The notes beneath the pieces were generated by a model that did no database searches, had not been told where the DNA came from, and worked only from the letters and a program-made list of their open reading frames with translations. This document shows positions 59,054-64,000 of a DNA stretch of 64,000 nucleotides, piece after piece. Position 1 is the first letter of the stretch, and each line of letters begins with the position of its first letter. Source of the stretch: Aeromicrobium endophyticum (lineage in GTDB: Bacteria; Actinomycetota; Actinomycetes; Propionibacteriales; Nocardioidaceae); the NCBI RefSeq assembly GCF_003586285.1, contig NZ_QUBR01000002.1:744001-808000 (forward strand). Direction: 5' to 3'. The translations under genes and the position numbers were made by a program.

Positions 59054-61342
59054 TCAGCCGAGGATGCGGCGACGACGGATCGTCGCGACCGCGCCGGCCA
59101 TAGCGAGCAGCGCGATGGCAGCGATGCCGCGCTTGAGGTTGGCCGAGTCCTCACCCGACTCACCCGCGATCTCGTACTTGTACGCCGTCAGCGCCGTGGC
59201 GCCCTCGGGGCTGCCGTACGGCTGCGCCGAGGCGGCCCGCTTGGCACCGGCCTCGAGCAGCGCGTAGCGCTTGCCGAAGTCGACGGCCGTGGCGTCGCCG
59301 CGCTGGACGAGCTGGCTCGTGCCCTCCTTGGAGAGACGCTCCGCACCCTCCGGGAGCGCCGGAGCGCTCTCGGCCGCGGTGTCGAGACCCTCGGCCAGCT
59401 GGCCCGAGCCGCTGGCAGCGGTGCCCAGACCGTCGGACAGCTTGCTCGCGCCGTCAGACAGCTTGCCCGTGCCGTCCTTCAGTGCACCGGCACCGGCGTC
59501 GAGCTTCTCGGTTCCGGCCTTGAGGTCGCCCGTGCCCTTCGACAGCGCGCCTGCGCCGGCGTCCAGGTCGCCCGCGCCCTTCGACAGATCCCCGGTGCCG
59601 TCCTTGAGCTGTCCGGCTCCGGTCGAGAGCTTCTTCAGACCATCGGCCAGCTCGCCGCCCTTTCCTTCGAGCTTGGTAAGGCCCCCGATGAGCTGCGCCA
59701 CGCCGTTGCGCAGGCTCGGACCCTGACCACCGTTGCCGTCGGGGATGGTGGACGTGGGCGTACCGACTCCGCCCGCAACTCCGCCTGTCAACTGGTCCAC
59801 CCCATTGTTGACGCCCGACTTGAGCGGCGGTGCCAGGTTCCCGTCCATCGCGCTCTTCAGACCGTTCTTGAGCCCAGTCTTCGTCCCGGCGACGTTGCCG
59901 GCGAAGGTGGCCTTCTCGGTCGGGGTCGCGGAGCTGGCCTGGACCAACGCGTTCAAGTTGTCGAGCGCGCCGTTGAGGCTGGGGGCGAACCCGTCCACGA
60001 AAGCAGTGATCGCGCCGTCAACGGAGTTGGCGAAGGTGTTCTTGAACGTCGTCCCACCCGCAGTCGTGGCCGCACTGAGCTTGACCAGGCCCGCGTCGAC
60101 GCTCTGCGCACCAGCCTTCAGCTGGGCGACGCCTTCGAGGAGGGCCGGTCCGCCGGCTGCGGCGGTCTTGAGACCGTCCGACAGGTCGGAGGCACCCTTG
60201 TTGAGCTTGTTGGCTCCGGCGCTGAGCTTGTCGGTGCCGTCCGAGAGCTGGCCGGCACCCTTCTTCAGCTTGGTGGCGCCGTCGCTCAGGTCGCCCGTGC
60301 CGCCGCTGAGCTTCTTGGCACCGGCATCGAGGTCGCCTGCGCCCTTCGCCAGCTTCTTGGCACCGGGGGCCGCGTCGTCCTGCAGGCCCTTGCTGAGCTT
60401 GTCGGCACCGTCGCGCAGCTGGATGATGCCGTCGACCAGGTCGCTGGCACCGTCACGCAGCTTGAGCACGTTGGTGTCGATCTGCGTGGCACCGGCCGTG
60501 AGGTCCTGACCGGTCTCGGCGCCGCCGCTGTAGCCGCTGGCGGCCGTCGCGAACGACGTGTTCTGCAGCGGGTCGACCGGCAGGGCCGAGATCGACGCGG
60601 CCGGGATGACGGCGTCCTTGACCTGGGCCTTGTAGCCGATCTCGGCCGTGGCCTTGCCGATCGGCGGGATCAGCGTCATCGTGAACGACAGCTGCGTGCC
60701 GCCGCGTCCGTCACCGGCCGCGTTGGCGCCGTCGGTCTGGACCTTGGTGAACGACGACGGGAGCACCGTGGTCATCGAGGCGACCATGGGGACGACGACG
60801 CGCTCAGGTGCCGACACCTCGGCGCCCGTGCCGTTCTTGTAGGTGACGTCCTCGGTGGTGCCGGTGGTGTTGGTGATGACGTAGCGCACCTCGAGCTCGC
60901 CGGACTTGCCGACGACGTCGCCCGGCTCGATCTTCTTGCCGTCGAGCGTGTAGGTGGCCTTGACATCGATCGGCAGCTGCTTGGTGAAGGTCGAGACCGA
61001 GCGGTACTTCTTGGTGCCGTCGACGCTGGTCTTGACGCGGACCTTGCCGTCACGGACGTCGAAGCCGCCGAAGCCGTCGAGGTTGCGCAGGCCGCTGGTC
61101 GAGACGGGGTTGGAGATATCGACCTTGCCCTTGCCGATGAGGACGAGCTGGTCGTAGACACGCTTGGTGTCGACCTTGCCGGACGCATCGGTCTGGATCT
61201 GGACGGTCTCGGTGTTGCTGACCTTGACGTCGCCGTCGACGGTCTCGGCGGCGAACGCACCGGGAGCGACGACGCCGGCGACGGCGAGGGAAAGGCCGGA
61301 GACACCGATGATGGTGCTGCGACGGCGGTTGCGGGCGCTCAT
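59054..61342 (-). CDS. Secreted, membrane-anchored protein with x-x-x-Leu-x-x-Gly heptad repeats
   Basis: 762 residues. Signal peptide to about residue 31 (LSLAVAGVVAPGAFA). A beta-rich domain (about 32-280) is followed by two blocks of heptads of the form GAxxLxxGxxxL at about 290-395 and 550-655, the repeat seen in YhgE/Pip-type proteins. Between them lies a Gly/Asn-rich spacer of about 150 residues with lower G+C. The C-terminus has one hydrophobic helix (GIAAIALLAMAGAVATI) ending in RRRR, a cytosolic stop-transfer tail. No polytopic YhgE domain is present. It overlaps the small upstream membrane gene by four bases. Possibly an extended cell-surface stalk. Confidence 0.85.
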   Translation of the reverse strand: MSARNRRRSTIIGVSGLSLAVAGVVAPGAFAAETVDGDVKVSNTETVQIQTDASGKVDTKRVYDQLVLIGKGKVDISNPVSTSGLRNLDGFGGFDVRDGKVRVKTSVDGTKKYRSVSTFTKQLPIDVKATYTLDGKKIEPGDVVGKSGELEVRYVITNTTGTTEDVTYKNGTGAEVSAPERVVVPMVASMTTVLPSSFTKVQTDGANAAGDGRGGTQLSFTMTLIPPIGKATAEIGYKAQVKDAVIPAASISALPVDPLQNTSFATAASGYSGGAETGQDLTAGATQIDTNVLKLRDGASDLVDGIIQLRDGADKLSKGLQDDAAPGAKKLAKGAGDLDAGAKKLSGGTGDLSDGATKLKKGAGQLSDGTDKLSAGANKLNKGASDLSDGLKTAAAGGPALLEGVAQLKAGAQSVDAGLVKLSAATTAGGTTFKNTFANSVDGAITAFVDGFAPSLNGALDNLNALVQASSATPTEKATFAGNVAGTKTGLKNGLKSAMDGNLAPPLKSGVNNGVDQLTGGVAGGVGTPTSTIPDGNGGQGPSLRNGVAQLIGGLTKLEGKGGELADGLKKLSTGAGQLKDGTGDLSKGAGDLDAGAGALSKGTGDLKAGTEKLDAGAGALKDGTGKLSDGASKLSDGLGTAASGSGQLAEGLDTAAESAPALPEGAERLSKEGTSQLVQRGDATAVDFGKRYALLEAGAKRAASAQPYGSPEGATALTAYKYEIAGESGEDSANLKRGIAAIALLAMAGAVATIRRRRILG
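59370..60475 (-). repeat. Two blocks of in-frame heptad-encoding DNA repeats
   Basis: About 320 bases each at roughly 59370-59690 and 60150-60475. Both encode tandem Leu/Gly heptads, with 21-base periodicity and variations of GACGGC, AAGCTG, GGCGCC codons. The blocks resemble each other more than chance, suggesting duplication. The 460 bases between them show slightly lower G+C (about 63% in a sample) and less biased codons. Confidence 0.6.
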
Positions 61343-61893
61343 GCGGTGGCCTCCGAACGGTGACGGGAATCTTCATCAAGCTCGGCGTGCTCGGCCTCGC
61401 GGTGCTCGGCGATGTCCTCGCCCAGCAGTGCGGATCCGAGGACGCCCATGGCGACGGCCAGCAGCACCGTGGTGGCAGCCGTGACCGAGTCGTCGAGGAA
61501 CATCGACGGCGTGGCCGTGTACGTCTCCTCGTAGGCGCCGACCATCGCGGCCGCGCCGACGAGGGCCGACCACAGCGGGATGCGTCCCCCGGTCGAGGCG
61601 GTGATCAGCATCGCGACGGCGATGACGACGAACACGACGACCGCACGCGCGGTGTCGGTGTCGGGCAGCATGCCGGCGCGCAGGCCGTAGCCGACCCAGG
61701 CCAGCACGAAGCCGATGGCGAAGCCGATGATGCGCTGCGCGAGCGAGCGGTCGGGCACGAGCCCGATGACGCCGCCGAGCGTGACGCCGAGAAGGGCGAC
61801 CTGGTCGAGGTCGAGCCCGAGCGCGTTGCCGAACGCAATCGTCAGCGCGCCGAAGAGCGCGAGAACGGCTCCCTTGATGACACGAGTTTTCAT
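61339..61893 (-). CDS. Small polytopic membrane protein of unknown function
   Basis: 184 residues with about five hydrophobic segments (GAVLALFGALTIAF, VALLGVTLGGVIGLV, IIGFAIGFVLAWVGYG, AVVVFVVIAVAMLIT, ATTVLLAVAMGVLG) and a 28-residue acidic, charged C-terminus. Upstream partner of the heptad-repeat protein gene, whose ATG overlaps its stop (ATGA); the two products are likely made together. I know of no characterised homologue. Confidence 0.8.
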   Translation of the reverse strand: MKTRVIKGAVLALFGALTIAFGNALGLDLDQVALLGVTLGGVIGLVPDRSLAQRIIGFAIGFVLAWVGYGLRAGMLPDTDTARAVVVFVVIAVAMLITASTGGRIPLWSALVGAAAMVGAYEETYTATPSMFLDDSVTAATTVLLAVAMGVLGSALLGEDIAEHREAEHAELDEDSRHRSEATA

Positions 61894-62017
61894 GTGTGTT
61901 TGCGACGAGTGGCTGCACCGTCAGGCGCATCAAGAACCCTCGTCGACTCCCTCCAGGGGCTAATGGAATCACATGTCGGGGTCAAATCGGTCATGGCAAG
62001 CATTCGTGGCGCACATC

Positions 62018-62031
62018 ACTTACCCGTAAGT
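62018..62031. promoter_or_regulatory. 14-bp palindrome ACTTAC-cc-GTAAGT in the divergent region
   Basis: A perfect 6-bp inverted repeat with two-base centre, typical of TetR-family operators (TTAC..GTAA). It sits in the 215-base region between the small membrane gene (start 61893) and the flippase gene (start 62109), about 125 and 78 bases from them. The region is AT-richer than the surroundings. The regulator is not in the window. Confidence 0.45.
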
Positions 62032-62096
62032 AACCTGAATCGCGACACAATCGCTGTCACGACGGGGTGTGCAGACCCTGTCTCGGCCGGGGCCGG

Positions 62097-62102
62097 TAGG
62101 GT
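62097..62102 (+). promoter_or_regulatory. -10 box TAGGGT of the leaderless flippase gene
   Basis: Ends 6 bases before the GTG start at 62109, with no ribosome-binding site. Confidence 0.5.
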
Positions 62103-62108
62103 CTTCAG

Positions 62109-63320
62109 GTGAGGTCAACGCGCGCGTCGCTGTCGGGCGGCACGCTCGTCGCCGCCGGCATGATGGGGATGAACATCGCCGTCTACGGGTTCAACATCGT
62201 CGCGGCCAGGATCCTCGACACCCGCGACCTCGGCGCGCTGACGGCCCTGTTCGGCATCCTGCTCGTCGGCACGGTGGCGGCCTTCGGCCTACAGGCGACG
62301 ACGGCCCGTCGCATCGCCACCTCCCCGCAGGAGGTCGACCAGATCATCGGTGCGTCGCTGCGCCTCACGATGGCCGTTGCCGCCGGCGTCGGTCTGGCTG
62401 TGGCCGCGTCGTCGATCGGCCTCACGCCGGCACTCAAGCTGAGCAGCTACTGGCCCGTCGTCCTGGCCGGTGCCGCCCTCGTCCCGCTGACGATCATGGG
62501 CACCCTGTCGGGCATCGCTCAAGGCCAGTCGCGGTGGGGGACGCTGACGGCGATCTACCTCGGCAACGGAGTGGGACGGCTGGTCGGCGGCACCGTCGCG
62601 ATGCTCATCGACCCGAGCCCCACGTCGGCGATGGTGGGCATCGCGATCGGCTCGTGGCTGCCCATCGTGGCGGGCGCACCGCTCATGATCGGGCACTGGA
62701 CCATGGCCGCCCGGGGCACGGGACGCCACCTGCTGCGCGAGGTGACGATGTCGACCCACGCCCTGCTCGCCTACTTCGTGCTCAGCAACATGGACGCGTT
62801 GATCGCCCGCAACCGGCTCGGCGAGCACGACAGCGGGTTGTACGCGTCGGGGCTCATCCTGGCCAAGGCAGCACTCTTCCTGCCGCAGTTCGTCAGCGTC
62901 GTGCTGTTCCCCGACCTGGCGCGCTCGACCGACGACCGAGCACGGCTGCGAGCGGTGTCGATCGTCGCCGGGATGGGCGCCCTGGCGGTCGCCGCGACGG
63001 TCGCCCTGCCCGACGTCGCGCAGATCCTGACCGGCGGCAGCAAGTACGCCGAGGTGAGCGACCGGCTGTGGTTGTTCGCCGTGTCGGGGTCGTCGCTCGC
63101 GATCGTGCACCTGCTGGTGTTCGACGCTCTCGCGCGCCGCGCGCACGGCATCGTCGTGATGATCTGGGTGGCGGTCGCCGCGGTGCTCGCCATCACCTAC
63201 GGCGTCGGCGTCGGCCTCACCGGTCTGGTCGTCACGATGGCCACGGTGTCGGCGGCTCTCGCCGTCGTGGTGTACGCGGCCCCCGTGCTGGGCCGCGACA
63301 CCGCGGATCGGCTCGGCTGA
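62109..63320 (+). CDS. Polysaccharide flippase-like membrane protein (Wzx/MOP superfamily)
   Basis: 403 residues, 12 or so membrane segments. The N-terminal GGTLVAAGMMGMNIAVYGFNIVAAR and DLGALTALFGILLVG resemble the first helices of O-antigen flippases of the MOP exporter group; the usual family length is 400-480. It would move a lipid-linked oligosaccharide across the membrane, but no glycosyltransferase or ligase genes are next to it. The GTG start lies at the predicted transcription start. Divergent from the small membrane protein gene. Confidence 0.85.
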   Translation: MRSTRASLSGGTLVAAGMMGMNIAVYGFNIVAARILDTRDLGALTALFGILLVGTVAAFGLQATTARRIATSPQEVDQIIGASLRLTMAVAAGVGLAVAASSIGLTPALKLSSYWPVVLAGAALVPLTIMGTLSGIAQGQSRWGTLTAIYLGNGVGRLVGGTVAMLIDPSPTSAMVGIAIGSWLPIVAGAPLMIGHWTMAARGTGRHLLREVTMSTHALLAYFVLSNMDALIARNRLGEHDSGLYASGLILAKAALFLPQFVSVVLFPDLARSTDDRARLRAVSIVAGMGALAVAATVALPDVAQILTGGSKYAEVSDRLWLFAVSGSSLAIVHLLVFDALARRAHGIVVMIWVAVAAVLAITYGVGVGLTGLVVTMATVSAALAVVVYAAPVLGRDTADRLG

Positions 63321-63331
63321 GACCTCGGCGA

Positions 63332-64000
63332 TCAGTGCCCGGCGTCGTGCCAGGTGCGACCGGCACCGACCGAGACGTCGAGGGGCACCGACAGCTCGGC
63401 CGCCGAGGCCATCTGCTCGCGCACCAGCGCCTCGACCTGCTCGCGCTCGGCCTCGGTGACCTCGAGCACGAGCTCGTCGTGCACCTGCAGCAGCATGCGC
63501 GATGTCAGCCCGGCGTCACCGAGCGCCCGCTCGACCCCGAGCATCGCGACCTTGATGATGTCGGCGGCCGAGCCCTGGATCGGCGCGTTGAGCGCCATCC
63601 GCTCGGCCATCTCGCGACGCTGACGGTTGTCGCTCTGCAGGTCGGGGAGGTAGCGGCGACGTCCCATGATGGTCTCGGTGTAGCCGGTCTGACGGGCCTC
63701 GTCGACGAGGCTGCGCAGGTAGTCGCGCACGCCGCCGAACGTCTCGAAGTAGTCGTCCATCAACCGCTGAGCCTCGCCGGTGGTGATGCTCAGCTGCTGG
63801 CTGAGGCCGTACGACGACAATCCGTAGGCCAGTCCGTAGTTCATCGCCTTGATGCGGGCGCGCAGCCCGCCGTCGATGTCGGACGGATCGCGCTCGAAGA
63901 CCTTGGCGGCCATGACGGTGTGGAAGTCGTGGCCCGAGCGGAACGCCTCGATCAGGTCGGCGTCCTCTGACAGGTGCGCCATGATGCGCATCTCGATCTG
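63332..64000 (-). CDS. polA: DNA polymerase I, C-terminal part (5' end outside window)
   Basis: 222 codons of the polymerase domain are present, reading QIEMRIMAHLSEDADLI from the window edge. Family A motifs: the O-helix ARIKAMNYGLAYGLSSYG with Tyr at the ddNTP-discriminating position, APIQGSAADIIK and motif C QVHDELVLEV with the catalytic Asp. It fills gaps in repair and Okazaki fragment maturation. The stop is 11 bases from the convergent flippase stop; no hairpin is visible between. polA near rpsA and coaE agrees with the mycobacterial order. Confidence 0.97.
   Translation of the reverse strand, partial: QIEMRIMAHLSEDADLIEAFRSGHDFHTVMAAKVFERDPSDIDGGLRARIKAMNYGLAYGLSSYGLSQQLSITTGEAQRLMDDYFETFGGVRDYLRSLVDEARQTGYTETIMGRRRYLPDLQSDNRQRREMAERMALNAPIQGSAADIIKVAMLGVERALGDAGLTSRMLLQVHDELVLEVTEAEREQVEALVREQMASAAELSVPLDVSVGAGRTWHDAGH

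Overview
The window is a 64 kb stretch of core chromosome from a high-GC actinobacterium, about 70% G+C by eye with strong G/C preference at third codon positions. Gene content and order fit Nocardioidaceae / Propionibacteriales; an Aeromicrobium-like organism is my best guess, inferred and not proven. From memory, several blocks match other actinobacteria. The RNA methyltransferase - APC permease - paired TrkA (ceoB/ceoC) - DUF3159 - OB-fold - DUF3710 - dut - DUF3093 - DUF4193 - suhB block matches Mycobacterium tuberculosis Rv2689c-Rv2701c. The polA - rpsA - coaE block matches Rv1629-Rv1631. The topoisomerase IV genes, the Pat-like acetyltransferase and DUF5998 near the principal sigma factor resemble the Streptomyces SCO58xx region. 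I found no rRNA, tRNA, insertion sequence, prophage, CRISPR array or plasmid feature. No gene-free stretch exceeds about 240 bases.

Layout. 1-6.1 kb (- strand): aconitase, cut by the window edge, with a promoter rich in palindromes, preceded by an RDD membrane protein and a zinc-ribbon/polytopic membrane protein. 6.1-8.3 kb (+): a two-gene ABC exporter. 8.3-17.5 kb: the mycobacteria-like block centred on CeoB/CeoC, dUTPase and small DUF proteins, ending in an inositol monophosphatase. 17.5-25.2 kb: ferrochelatase, an MFS permease, bifunctional PutA, the cell-division regulator SepH and thymidine kinase. 25.2-30.3 kb (-): a degenerate SDR protein, an alkaline-phosphatase-superfamily enzyme, DUF5998 and a GNAT/acyl-CoA-synthetase fusion. 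30.4-41.0 kb: topoisomerase IV, with parC on + and parE on -, enclosing an LprG/P55-like lipoprotein-exporter pair, a beta-carbonic anhydrase, an acyltransferase-3/SGNH protein and a DUF1707-like protein.

41-54.5 kb: a DUF7455 zinc protein, a secreted phospholipase D, the principal sigma factor, a glutamate-cysteine ligase homologue, an SPFH protein, DUF4192, DNA polymerase IV, oligopeptidase B, a second sigma-70 factor, CoaE and a secreted SH3/M15-like protein. 54.6-64 kb: an AMP-dependent synthetase, ribosomal protein S1, an M18 aminopeptidase, a heptad-repeat surface protein with a small membrane partner, a Wzx-like flippase and the C-terminal part of DNA polymerase I.

Regulation. Many genes have a TANNNT-type -10 box ending 6-9 bases before the start codon, so leaderless transcripts appear common; this also helps decide several start codons. 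Two promoters match the SigR/SigH consensus GGAAT-N18-GTT exactly: one before the second sigma factor and one before the DUF7455 gene. The aconitase promoter has a 24-bp perfect palindrome, a likely iron-box and a third short inverted repeat. No clearly novel multi-gene defence or mobile system is visible. The most unusual items are a parE gene with no canonical start codon, the aconitase control region, the redox-type promoters, a terminator hairpin inside a coding 3' end and the heptad-repeat surface protein module.
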